64,000 bases of DNA, from positions 69,501-133,500 of the forward strand of contig OX365951.1 of the NCBI GenBank assembly GCA_947247005.1. Direction: 5' to 3'. Below are positions 38,166 to 50,172 of this stretch, piece by piece. The notes under the pieces are model-generated. The model did not search any database. It was given only the letters and a program-made list of their open reading frames with translations, and was not told the DNA's origin. Made by a program: the position numbers and the translations under genes. Each line of letters starts with the position of its first letter. Positions within the stretch are counted from its first letter, which is position 1. Origin of the DNA: Spisula solida (taxonomy: Eukaryota; Mollusca; Bivalvia; Venerida; Mactridae).

Positions 38166-40082
38166 AGTCATATGGTATGTCGGCCTGTGGAGTTAAACAT
38201 TATCACAAATAGTTTTGTTTTATTTAAATCTTACTGTATACTGTAAGAACAGTACATGGCCGCTAGATGTTTTTAAAGGAAGTCATAAGTATACCTGACG
38301 CTAGACTGCAAACTTTGGTTATTTGTAGGACGATCATGTACCTTAGGCAGATACTTCATCTTGGCAAATGTTTTTGAACGCGTAGTGATTCCTATTATAT
38401 TTTATGGATTAGTTATTGTCTACTTTCGAGAAATTAATCAATTATGCACGAGAACAGTCTTATATCAGAATACAAATTTATCATGAAATTATGTGTTTAC
38501 ACTTTGGATGGGTTATGTTGATTCATTGTCTTGTTGTTTCTTAATTTGGTGTTGGCTTCTGGTAGGTCGTCGGGTACTTACTATCCTTATATTGTGGTTC
38601 TAATTAATTACATTTTATATACTTTTAGACGTTTGGATGGTACACTTGTATTTACTTGTTTCATGTGTTTGTCTGCAGGGTGAGTATGAGGTTTGATGTA
38701 CATGTTGTAAGTTGTGGTTTAAGCCATCCATTGACATTTGTCACTGTTCCTAGCATGGTGAAAACCTCTAAGCAAAATTCGTTTATGTATATAATTTCAC
38801 TTCTAGATAGAACGAAAAAGCAAAAACAATAGTTTTGTCACTAAAACCTTTTGTTGAACTGGATTGATTGTAATGTATGTTGAGAATTGTGTATGGGTTG
38901 TTGAAGTGGTGTGTGGTCGCTCCTTTGGTCTGCTCTTGACTTCTTGATTTTGCCCGTTATATGTTTGACTGACTGAGGTGGCAGGCTGTTGTTGGCTATT
39001 TATGTTGTGTGTTCCATTCCCGGTCCGTTTATTATTATCTGTTTGATGTGTTATCGGTTATATCTGATTGACGGATGCGACAGGCTGTCGGAGTAGGTTC
39101 TCGTGGTTTTGTAGCTGTTCAGTATATTTAGCGTGTTTAATTGTATTGTTGTTTGTTCGAAACATGTTCTGCCGTTTCTGTTGAGAACTGCTTTCCTTGT
39201 CTGATTTGTTATTAGCCTTTATAACCTTTTTAATGGGGAGATTGATTTCTTCAACAAAAACAAAACATATTATCCCAAACGAATTCAATGAAAGAATACT
39301 AGATGATGCCTATTGTACCAATTGATGAGATGTTGTATGACGTAATATCGGTATATGTGCATGGGTATTACATTAAACAATTGTTTGGTATGAACATACG
39401 GAAATACAACGAAAGGTAATCGGATTCTCGTTGGTCAAATTTATTTTAAATTAGGGCCAGAAATAATGTATATGTTTTGGCAGTGACTGCGGTGTTTGAC
39501 TAACCGTTGAGAAGAAATGCATCTTCCATGTCTATGACACTGTAACAATGAATGTGTTTAAGATTGTATTCTCATCAACTTGCATATATTCATATATAGC
39601 CGATATAACGTGACATAATTATTTCTATCAGTCAACATAATGCCATATAACACGAACAGAGAAGCTCTGCAGCTATTATCGATTAATAATAAACAATTAC
39701 TTTTAAATATTCATGTTTTTTTCTGACAGCAAACAAGATGTTGGCCCCATTTCGCGTTACCCTTAAATCCGTCTGTCCATCTCCAGCAAGAATAACTCAA
39801 GAAAGACAATAACGATCTAACTACGACTACCGAGCACCGATATGGGCAATAATTTACAGCCTCATATAACTCGTAGACAGAAAAAACATACACAATTGCA
39901 TAATTCATGCTTAATTGTAAAACAGATAGAATATCTATCATATGTTGGTTTCAATCTGAGACACTCGAGTGATATAATTGCCATGTTACTTGTAACGGTA
40001 TATGCTCTAAATCAAATTGTTACACATCTTTCTAGACGCCATCTTACATGTTGTCTTAAAGATTGGCGTAACTTTGAATGTA

Positions 40083-41185
40083 CGAGGGATGTTCAGAAAT
40101 AACGAAGACATTCGCTGTAAAACGATTAATGTTATAGAGAGGTTATACATGAACATGCTATTTTAAATCGGAATTATTTGGCCACATGATTGTACTTTTT
40201 CGAAACGATTTTATGAATATTACAGGTAAACCCGCCATTTTAATAATCATGGTAACGCGTACCCGGGGTAACCACTTTCTTCCACTTTGTGTCATTACTT
40301 TTACTACTGATAGTATCATTTCAAGTTGAAATTGTTGTTTAAAACTTCGCCAATTATAATGCAATGTCAAATCGCTGCACACAGGTGTTTTGATGACATT
40401 TAAACGTGATTAATAGATATACGCAATATTTGAATAGCATATGTAATGCAATTCATAACGTACGTGTTGCCGTTATTGATTAGCACGACCAATCGCGCAG
40501 TGATACAATCATAAAAGGAATTAGGGGGAACAACCCACTGAAATCTCCAATATGATAAATAATACGCATAGGCCGTCACACTTAGGTGTTAAAATGATAT
40601 AAAAATAATATGAAAATGTTGGAGGCAGCATTAGAACACCACACTTTACAGCGTTTGTGTTTACGTGGCGTGTTTCAAGCACGAAAACGTTGTGCGGCGT
40701 TATAAAAAGAAATAGAAGAAATGTATATGATATACAGCAGGCTACCACCAACATATTCGCACATTACGACCACAATTAGTATAAAGGCATGTTTGAGAAG
40801 TGCAATGGAAGGCAATTGTTATATTCGAGACTTAGTGAGGTGATCGTTGAGATTATTAGATCGACACCGACATTGTAACGTCACTGACGACATTATCGTT
40901 GCCACGGGTCCATTGTGATGACTGTTTTTGAGGAGCTATATTTTGTTATATACTGGTTACAGATATACATAATTTGGTGTACTGATGCAGAAACATTCCG
41001 AATAATTATAATATATTTATTATTGTCGTCAAATAGTAGTCATGTGACCACACAGGTAGTGACGTATCATCTGGCGTTCTCGTCTTGTTCACTCACGAGT
41101 GAGGACATGTTTTTATATCGACGAAGAAATTATGTCAAATGCGAACTCCAGAGAAAAAGTCTACATTATTTCTGAACATCCCCCG
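40083..41185. mobile_element. Mariner-like element
   Basis: Ends CGAGGGATGTTCAGAAATAA and the inverse of CGGGGGATGTTCAGAAATAA, flanked by TA on both sides. 1103 bp. Interior frames are short and I could not recognise a transposase, so it is non-autonomous or decayed. Confidence 0.85.
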
Positions 41186-41819
41186 TATACCGGATATTTC
41201 AGGCATATGCTTAGCGGCTTGCATTTGCGACAGAAGTATTGCTAATCTAATGGGTTCGGTACATTGCGACCTTACCAGAAACGACCCCACATATCTGCAG
41301 ATATTGGCTAATTGGTTTTGTTTGATAGAAAGTAAGGACATATATTATTTATTTTATGAGTCTTAACATGTTTACTAGTACATTGTATGCATTCTTTCAT
41401 ATGAACATACATCATGTAAAATCGCCATACAAAATTACGAAACATTATGCGTGGTTCGAGTATGAGGCAATTTGGGATAATTAACTAGGAAATTGATGAT
41501 AGCAAGTAACATGGATTGTTAAATGTAGCAAGAAATGGATACTCATTAGGGGTAATGAGAGTAAGAAATGTTTAAAAATACAATAAACATTTGATTTAGT
41601 CGTTATTGTTCATTCAGTTCACTAAATTTGGTGTGTATGTGACACGACCGTCGTTAAATGTACTCCTGTCAACCAGTAACAACCACGAAGCTAACATCAC
41701 CAGTAATGTCATTCATTATGATGTCAATTTTTGCCACACGTGGTCTGTAAAGAGGATGAGGACGAGGAGGTGGGAGCTTCCGCTGGTATGATCGAAAACG
41801 CTCCTACAAAGTAGTAGAT

Positions 41820-42265
41820 ACACATAGGGCCCTAGGTCTCTCACCTGTGCACATTGATCCAGTAGAACCATATTTCTCATGATTTTTATAAAAAAGTTTT
41901 TCTTATCGGTTGCAATGGCAACCAGAGTTCTGCATGGATTATAATTATTTAAGCTATTTTTAAAAAGGATAACCAAAGAAACATTATTACCCATTTAACA
42001 TGAAATGCCAGTACTTTTAGGAAAGAAGATATTTCTAAAGATATAAAGGAAAACACCCACTGGCGGCCATGTTTGACGAATAACGATACAAATGTCAATT
42101 TTGTAAGAGGGTTACCTAACAACTATTTTCATGATTTTGTAAAATATTTTTCTATTTGTTGCCATGGCAACCAGATTTCTGCATAAGTTATAATTCGTTT
42201 AGCTATATTAAAACAGAACAATGTTACCAATTTATAATGAAATCCTACCAGTATTGTTAAAGTAA
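41820..42265. repeat. Two-copy repeat, ~250 bp period, next to a GGGCCCTAGGTC end
   Basis: GTTGCAATGGCAACCAGAGT (41908) and GTTGCCATGGCAACCAGATT (42158) head two related units with matching TTCTGCAT, TATAATT and TTTAGCTAT phrases. AGGGCCCTAGGTCTCTCACC at 41827 resembles the end of the array at 13961. Confidence 0.65.
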
Positions 42266-44679
42266 AAGATTTTTAAAGATTATATATAATATAAGCCGTT
42301 CTCAAGGAAAACCGGGCTTAGTGACAAAATTATGAAAATCATGATAATATAGCATTAGAAAGACGAGACTCTTTTGAACAGTTTCTGAAAATATTACATC
42401 AAATTACAAAGTTACAGACTTTTAAAACTAACCACCCCGCCTACTTTGTTAGTGACGTCGCAAACGTCATTCGAACGTTATTTGACGTTACGTTAACAAG
42501 AAGTTCATAAATCTAGTAATTGATGAGTTCTTGACGTAAACTGTTCAAAATTGTATCAAATTTTAGAATTATATTTCTATATGAATAAAACACATCTAAA
42601 TCGTGAATTTTAGCTTTTAGAGAAATGTAGCTACTGCTTTTAACCACTAACCTCTCGTTTTCATCAATATGGATACACTTCAGAAATTGGTCGCCATAGC
42701 AACAACATAAGATATTGTAACATGATTCATAGGAAAAAATAAATCTAAGACATAGTTCTATATGCCTCGTGTGAATGTGCAAGAAGCGGAAATAATAATT
42801 AGACCTTGCTGATTGGTTGAAATGTTTTATGATGTCACATATTACATTATTGCATTACTCGTCTGATAAAAAAGTTTATAGAAACACACGTACGCACAAT
42901 GGTAAGTATTTCAATTGGCTAATGCAGTTTCCCAATAAATCAGCAATACTTGAATACCTCTGTCAGTTTTCATCAACAATAAATATAAAAACAATTTCAC
43001 CACATAATGAAGACTGTCATTAACCTCCTATTGCACGGTCTTAGCAACATAATGGTGTTTTACTTCATGAAAGAAGACTGAAACAAAAATGTTTCTTTCT
43101 TAATGTAAGATGTATTGCGAATAAGTAATACACTGCAATACTTATTTCTCCATTTTCAGTATTTATTTCGACAGACTGGTATAATTACAACAGACATGGC
43201 CAGTCTAGACAGTGTTGTTGAGTTGATATTTATCTCTCTATTTGGTATAGCATATTAATAAGGTCTTGTCTATCATATTGGACATATGTGCATTGAAAGA
43301 AAACAGTAATAGCTGACGTTAGCTTTTCGGCTAATGAAAAATAACAGTTAAGTATTGGGATATCAAATATAAATATATATATTATTGTAGGAATACTGAA
43401 GGATTTCAAGACAAACATAATACCACATGCAAAACATAAATTTCCTCTTACATTTTTGTACATGCATGTGTTCCTGGGTGGATTGACCGGTGGTTCAACT
43501 TTTACATACCTATTTTATACACGCAATGCAGCAGACATCAATGCAATTATCTGTTCCATTAAAAATCAAGTTATGCTCTTTTAATTTCGAGAATTTCGAG
43601 CATTGTTCGAGCCATTCCAATTAGTTATTATAATCATTATGATGATTGTAATGGACAGAAGGATTTAGAAATTTTTATTACCTTAATTGAGATTTACACA
43701 AGCTAGTTAGCGCCTGTTAAGTATTCCTATGTGTTGTTTCTGTTGAGTGTAGCCTTCCTTGTCCGATGAGTGGTTATCATATTGGACAAATACGTCACTC
43801 ACTGCTATATATATTTAACCTAATTTTTCTTTTTTCGCATTTATATGTTCTTACATGTATATAATTATGCTACTTTAGTTATATTAAACTGAAATAATTC
43901 TGTAAATGTATTCCATGAAGCTATGCTGAAAGTGATAGAGTGTCCTAATTTCCATTTGTTACATTGTACGCAGAGAATAAACGAAATCCGACAATAGTGA
44001 CATCTTAACATATTGGCCTTTACAATAATGAACCATCACACGGTAGCTTGATGGAAATAGGTTTCGGTTTTGCGTGTTCGTTGCGTGTTCTAGGAAGTAT
44101 ATTCATTTTCAGTATATTACTCAAATTGAGTGTACATGTAACTAGTTTTTGTATTTTCGTTTTTCACTCAGTCATCCACTCAAAATGCCTTCGTTAAGAT
44201 GCGGCTGTGTGTACATCTTTTCAAATATGTTATTGAAGTACATACTGTGGAACCGACGCTACAGCCATTTACATACGACGGCCAAATATACCAACCGGTT
44301 TGCCTGTTTATTTTATCAACCAGTACTAACTAAGTTTTCCAAACAAATATGCGAAGGACGTGGCCGTAGACAATGTCACGGAATACTACGCTAACCGGAG
44401 CACCTGACAAACAAGTGGAGGAGACTATTTCCTTTCTCTAAGATTGTTAGCTGTACAAATTAAGTCAATGGCGTTGCAAACTGAAAACAAAAAACATTAT
44501 AACTTCGAAATTTTTATGTTAAAGAGTGTGTGTTCTGCTTAATCAGTCGCTTGCTCATTCTAGATTACACAGTGCGAGTACATGATCGTGCAGTGTTGAC
44601 TAGTCTACAACAACTATATATGAACTAATAGTCACAGGTAGTGATGATCAATATTGAATAATCTTAATCTTGTATTTTT

Positions 44680-45085
44680 GGAATCATATCGAAATGAAAT
44701 CAGTCATTGAAACACTTTGAAATACGCAAAGCCCCGTAAATAAATTTCAGGCAAACGTTTTTTAAGATGTTTAAGTGAAATATTACGTTATTCGTAAAAT
44801 CAAGACATGCTGTAGTAAACACGAAACATTTTTGTCGTACTTTTTATCATTAACTTCTTATTTCATAAAACAAAAAATACATGTACAGTGGACATTTTCC
44901 TCGATTTGGTCATAGCGCTGACTATACTACAACAACTATGTTTAAACTTTTTGTTTTAGCTATATTTGATCATATTGATGTATCTTAAATGTGTAGTATT
45001 TGAATCAAATCGTAATAAATCAGTCATTAAAACAGTTTGACATACACAGAGCCCCTAAAATAAATTTCAGGCAAACATCTTATCT
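44680..45085. repeat. Two-copy tandem duplication, 320 bp period
   Basis: AAATCAGTCATTGAAACACT and AAATCAGTCATTAAAACAGT head matching segments ending AAATAAATTTCAGGCAAAC. CTACAACAACTAT and TCGATTTGGTCATA also recur with the same offset. Confidence 0.7.
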
Positions 45086-46289
45086 CGATTTGGTCATATA
45101 GAGGTTCCGTGGCAAGTACATTGTTTTACTAATATTTAAAAATGTGCTAGACCTCTACATGGAATGGCAACCGATCATTGTCCGCATTTTGGTTTATACA
45201 AGTAACAAACTAGGTAAATTTGAAGAACCAATTGGATGAATGATTAAAGCTATGGAATTGGAAGTGTGAAATACCTGTATTTATATGTACTACGAGGCTA
45301 CGAACAAAACAATTCTAAAGATGATATAAACTCGTTAGTAACGCACCAGCCGTTACTTATCAGAACTGACCATGATAACATTCGTCCTGTCAAACTCTCA
45401 TCACTCCCAAGGCGGTTGTCTGATATTTGGACAGCGTTTACTAAAGTGTTATAAATTTGTTCTTGTAAATTCATTGATAAAATTTAGTATTTCTGCAAAA
45501 TGTCACATCACTGTTCGATAATTAAATTCCAAGGAATAATCATTGGCATAATCGTGTAGCTGAAGTTCTGCATCTTGAATATCATGCTTCTGTTCTAATA
45601 TAACCATTGTCTACGAAATTATAACCTAATTCAATAAAACATAATTTGATACAAGATAAATTAATCATACGTTAATTGAAACTGAAACTGAAATGCAAGG
45701 TTGTGGTATTAGTGGAGATTAGACGAAGGTGAATTGCGATCTAAAATATTACATAAAACGCTGCACAACTATACACAATCAAGCTCAATGAAACAAACAC
45801 GTACCTGATCGATGTAACGATCCTTCTGAAACAGAAATAAGGCAACAAATCGTAATCTAAGACGCAACATTTACGATATATATACTGAAGCGGAGATAAA
45901 TTAGTGTAATCTAAGCTGACATATCTAAAACATTGAAGAACAGTTTACTGGTATGGAATTTCTCTTACTGTAAACTTATTGATAGTCGGTGTTGTAACAG
46001 AATGAATATTTGAACACAAATGCATAAAATAGTTGATTTAAATGTCTTGAATCACAAACATGACGATTTGTACATGAAAATTAGTTCGCAATAATATTTT
46101 GACGCAATCGACAGAGACGATTGTAAGAGCTAACCAATTGGAATGCCCTGACGTAATCGCGGTTTCCAATGTATATAACTTTGAAATTATTATGTTATTA
46201 GTCATGAAACTTTTAACTCAATTTCTATACACAGTTGAGAGACAGTGGTAATGGACTAAAATGTATGGGTTGACCAATCAAGTATGTAA

Positions 46290-46570
46290 GGATGTAAATA
46301 TTGCACATGTTTGCATGAATACTGGATAACCTTCGACATAACCGCCAATCACGAAATGGGATTAGCGTACTCTACACTGACGCCTCGTCAGTTAAGAGGC
46401 TACACATACATACTGAGACTATCTGTTGCTGGTGAGACATGGGGACGTTTCGACTATAAGATACCAGGAGGAACTGTAGTGGATGATAAGGGTAACCAGC
46501 ACGAGAAAGGGAGTTTAACAATTCCAACACAGACACAGGAATTTAGATGTCAAAGTTCCCAACAGAGACA
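46290..46570 (+). pseudogene. Unidentified coding-like fragment
   Basis: An open plus-strand frame of about 90 codons has protein-like composition: ITFDITANHEMGLAYSTLTP, then GYTYILRLSV, ETWGRFDYKIPGGTVVDDKG and GSLTIPTQTQ. The alternation of hydrophobic and polar residues suggests beta strands. After TQEF, another frame continues LDVKVPNRDTG to a stop, as if one frameshift has occurred. There is no nearby start, and it lies antisense inside the Ig gene's intron. I do not recognise the family. It could be an old retrocopy or transposon-carried fragment, or an exon of an overlapping gene. Confidence 0.35.
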
Positions 46571-46677
46571 CCGGATAAACTGGTTATTTAAACATATTTA
46601 TATATTTTTTGGAACCATCTCTCGCTAAACATGATATAGACAACATTTGCTGCGAGGTATATAATATAATGGGGACT

Positions 46678-47090
46678 AGGGCCCGAAATCACGAACAATA
46701 CTTACACTCAGCACTCAACACTCAAATATTGAAAATGTAATAAAATGAGGCCTTATTTTTCCTAGATTGCAAATCTAGATAAGGAAAATGTATAGAATTG
46801 TTATAAGAGTCTTGAAAATAACATTTGATACATTTTTTGCTATTGTGTACTATTTAGGAGGTATAAATGTAATTGTTGAATCTGAGTGCCACACTCAGCA
46901 CTCTGACTGATAAATTACAATTATAGCTTACAAATACTCTTAATTACATGATGAAGTAAGCCAAAAATAATATTTAAAACCTATTTAACATAATAACAAC
47001 TTCTTACTCTCAAACAATGTCCATATAAACATATTTCTAGATTTGAGTGCACAGTGCTGAGTGTAAGTATTGCTTGTAATCCCGGACCCT
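46678..47090. mobile_element. MITE with ~50 bp terminal inverted repeats
   Basis: The left end AGGGCCCGAAATCACGAACA and the inverse of the right end, AGGGTCCGGGATTACAAGCA, both continue into ATACTTACACTCAGCACT. 413 bp, no coding capacity. A target duplication is not evident. Confidence 0.8.
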
Positions 47091-47810
47091 GGAGGGAAGA
47101 CTGAATGGAAGAACCCATTGGTTGTGATCATAAACAGAAAAGACACGAGAATAGCCACGCGAATTAGTTATTAACGATTTTCGACGGTCTGGAACATAAC
47201 GTGCAACCATTTATATGAAAACTGGGATAACGCTCGGTGAAATAAAACAAATACAACATCACAGCTAGAGTGACTACATGGTTTATCTACACAAGGAAGT
47301 AATATCAACTGAGGCGCCTCGCTGTCACTCTTGTTGACATGTTATATTTGTCATATTGCATTATTACGTAACGACATTGATATATGTTATTGCAATTGCA
47401 GTTTTACAGCTCGAAAGAATACAGTCAAATGATATTTGTTCTGGTTTTAGTGAACACAATGTTGTAGCGGACAAACTGTTTCAGTGAATAAATGTTGATA
47501 CTAGTATTTTATTGTGCGTTGCAATTTATTCTATAGTCTTATTGATAGGGGATTTATCCCCAGGCGCGCAGCGGCCGGGAAAATCCCCATTAACGATTAC
47601 ATGCGAAAAACACGTGATTGTTGTTGTTGTAGTTTTGCATTGGCTATTACCAATATTTTTTTGTCAGATGCAGAATAGAGGCAAGTTCTTGCTCAAGATT
47701 TGAGAACCAATCTTGTTTAATTAATTTTTATTTCAATATGAAATATAAATGAAATAGTGACAAATACATTTCTTATTTAATCCAACGTAAAAAACAATAT
47801 GACGAGGTCG

Positions 47811-47880
47811 GAAATGACGTCACATCATTTAACGCGACGTCATCGCACGTTAACGCGACGTCGTCGCACGGCATAGCGCG
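47811..47880. promoter_or_regulatory. CpG-rich patch with CRE palindrome and 21-bp duplication
   Basis: TGACGTCA (47815-47822) is the palindromic CREB/ATF site. It is followed by AACGCGACGTCATCGCACGT and AACGCGACGTCGTCGCACGG, an approximate 21-bp duplication rich in CpG in otherwise AT-rich sequence. Regulatory function is inference only; it may be part of a decayed transposon. Confidence 0.3.
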
Positions 47881-48489
47881 TCAACTTGTGAATAATTATG
47901 GTGAATTGAAAATTATTATAAATAGCAAATAAAAGACGAGTGTAAAACTATAATAACTATTTATAGGGCATATCTGTTCAATCCGTCACCTAGATCTAAC
48001 ACTCTTTTCTAAGTATTTGTTCGCCTGGTGTTCTATGTGTTGCTGCCTGGCAGCCAGAGGTCTGTGGAGCCAACAAATTCCTTAGTCAGTTTTTCCTCTG
48101 TCAGATTATCCGAAGACCTGATGGGAAATCCCTGCTGGATGCAGTGTATTTATTCATATTAAGAATATGTGAATGAACAGTCGGCAGTGGACAGCGGTGT
48201 AAACACAAAGCACAGTATTTTGAAATACAACTTGTGATACGAATAATATACAAGAAACTATAAGCCACAAGTACTGATTTTCACGTAACTAGGTAAAGAT
48301 ATATTTATATAATTGGTGGAAAAATATACGTGAATGCTTCATATATAGTGTAGGATATATAAAAAATAAAATAGATATAATTATAATAAAATATAATAAT
48401 ATATCTTATACAAAACTATAAAGAAATAATAAAACTCTCTGATATGAGCAAGCGACGTTTTGACTCTTAACGGAAATCTCTTACTGGTC

Positions 48490-48910
48490 ATAAACGTAAC
48501 AACAGCAAATTCTAGTTCAATCAGTCGTCTTGATTGTTACCCTAGACAAAAAATGCTTTAACATACTAGTTCAATAAATTGTAATGAATGTTACACTAGC
48601 ATGGAGTTTAAGTAATTGCGCATACTTATATTATTTCACTAGACATTTAATCTACTACTGGAGCTTAATTGGTTCATGTAAAATCATAGTTCAATTTGTA
48701 GTTTTTGTCGTTACACCAGCACAGTATAGTTACATTATTGATACGCCTTGTTTCACTAACGGAGTCCTTCATTTAGTTGTTAACTTGTTGTTTGACCAGA
48801 ACATATTATTTCAATTACTGTTTCTGATTTTTCACCATTGTATTCCAGTTAATTACTGACAAAATATCTTGCACCAGCAAATACTAGTTCAATTAGTGCC
48901 ATGATAGTTA
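48490..48910 (+). repeat. Degenerate interspersed tandem motif (CTAGTTCAAT...GTTAC)
   Basis: Variants of CAGCAAATTCTAGTTCAATC followed by a TGATTGTTAC-type phrase recur near 48507, 48563, 48685 and 48877 with irregular spacing, suggesting an old tandem repeat. Confidence 0.45.
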
Positions 48911-49952
48911 CATAAGTCATTTATATCACCGTTCTATTATAGGAAGTGGATATACTTTCAAGAGAGAAGATTATATGCAAACAATATATTCTTGCTCTGT
49001 GTGCGGAATGCTTTTATGAAAAGGAGAGGTTTTATCTATATGATACTGATAATGTTGGTACTTTTAAATAAGATCCATTCGAACTTGAATCTCCCGTACC
49101 ATTGTCGGTACTTGAAATATGAATGAAAACCTATAACATACTCATTTGTCAAATAATATTTATTACATAAGAACATTTATCTGGAGTATGATGTAACGAT
49201 GTTGCAGATATTATCTGACAGACTGTAATCTGATATATATGTTAAACTAGTTTCTGAGAGCGTGGTGGTAAACTTCAAACATTTGTTTTTATAATATGTA
49301 ACAATTCATTCCCTGTATGGTAATGCTGCAAACGCTGCGAATAAAACAATAACTTAAAATGAATTTATGAACGAAAATGTCACTCTAGACAGGCCGAACC
49401 TAACGTAAAGACTCTAAACGCATTTATGGAATTAACAGGTCAGTGTATGCTTTTGTTTTTTAATGCCAGCCTAGACACTGTCGGAGATATTCTCGTATTT
49501 AGAGCAAAACGGAAAACACATTTTTAATTGCACAGCAAATCCTCATTTTAATACCACCCTAATGGTAAAACAACGTCACTAATTAGAAAAGGTCTGAGTC
49601 CGGCTTTTTCATGAAGACTCAGTATTAAGACATATCCATTAATTTGACCAAATGCATTTAAACTTCTGGAATAAGACCGAACACGTCCGACGTCAGAAAT
49701 TTTGTCTTGTTTTCGAATGTGTTGTAATATTTTGTTGCTCTTTTTGTCTTTCGTACGCTGCTTTTCTGTTGAGTGTTGCATTCCCTTTCCAATTAATTAT
49801 CATCTGTTTAACGAAAGAGTAAACGAGCTTAAATGAATTTAACAATGGTCTGTAATATCGGGACTGTCTTCAAGTGAGGCTTTAATGTTTTTATCTCCAA
49901 CATTCGGCGATTTAATAAAATAATTTTGTGTTATGTTTATCTAAAATCTTAC

Positions 49953-50172
49953 CTTTAACATTAAGGGTTATATATTGAGCAATATGATGACTGGCGCTTA
50001 TGTGACACTCGTATACCCCAGCATGTGACGGTTTGACACTTTTAATGAGAAGATCCCAAGTGCTGCTGGTTGGGGTGATCTGTGAATGGTCGACCGACAT
50101 CTCATCAAACTGGGGAAACGTCATATCTCCAATCGTGAGAGGAAATTCCATGGTTGTTAGTCGCCATACCAC
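49953..50172 (-). CDS. Ig-superfamily (Dpr/zig-8-like) gene, exon with C-terminal half of Ig domain 1
   Basis: Seen: acceptor GAAACAATTACAG just before 50172 and donor AAAG|GTAAGA at 49953. The 220 bp exon runs from phase 0 to phase 1 and gives 73 codons plus one base. It starts VVWRL (core Ig tryptophan, residue 45 counted from the first full codon of the previous exon). It contains FPLTIGDMTF, then STWDLLIKSVKPSHAGVYEC with the second Ig cysteine (residue 98), and ends YITLNVK. Known: W-D/T-L-x-I-K-x-V-x-x-x-D/H-x-G-x-Y-E-C-x-x-S is the F-strand signature of the membrane-distal Ig domain in Dpr, DIP, zig-8 and lachesin, the domain that forms homo- and heterophilic contacts. The intron after NLGTKM falls in the C strand just before the tryptophan. 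Inference: with the previous exon it makes one V-type domain with a 65-residue cysteine spacing. Nothing is truncated. Confidence 0.88.

Larger units (their letters stand above)
34779..49952 (-). other. 15.2 kb intron between Ig1 and Ig2 exons
   Basis: Bounded by GTAAGA at 49952 and TTTCAG at 34779 on the minus strand, phase 1 at both ends. It is less repeat-dense than the 31 kb intron. It contains a fold-back repeat (37005-37340), a mariner-like element (40083-41185), two tandem duplications, a long-TIR MITE and a coding-like plus-strand fragment near 46.3-46.6 kb. Nothing supportable was seen in 34800-36900, 37350-38050, 38170-40080, 42270-44580, 45100-46280, 47100-47800 or 48920-49950, apart from the short motifs given under findings. 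Confidence 0.7.
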
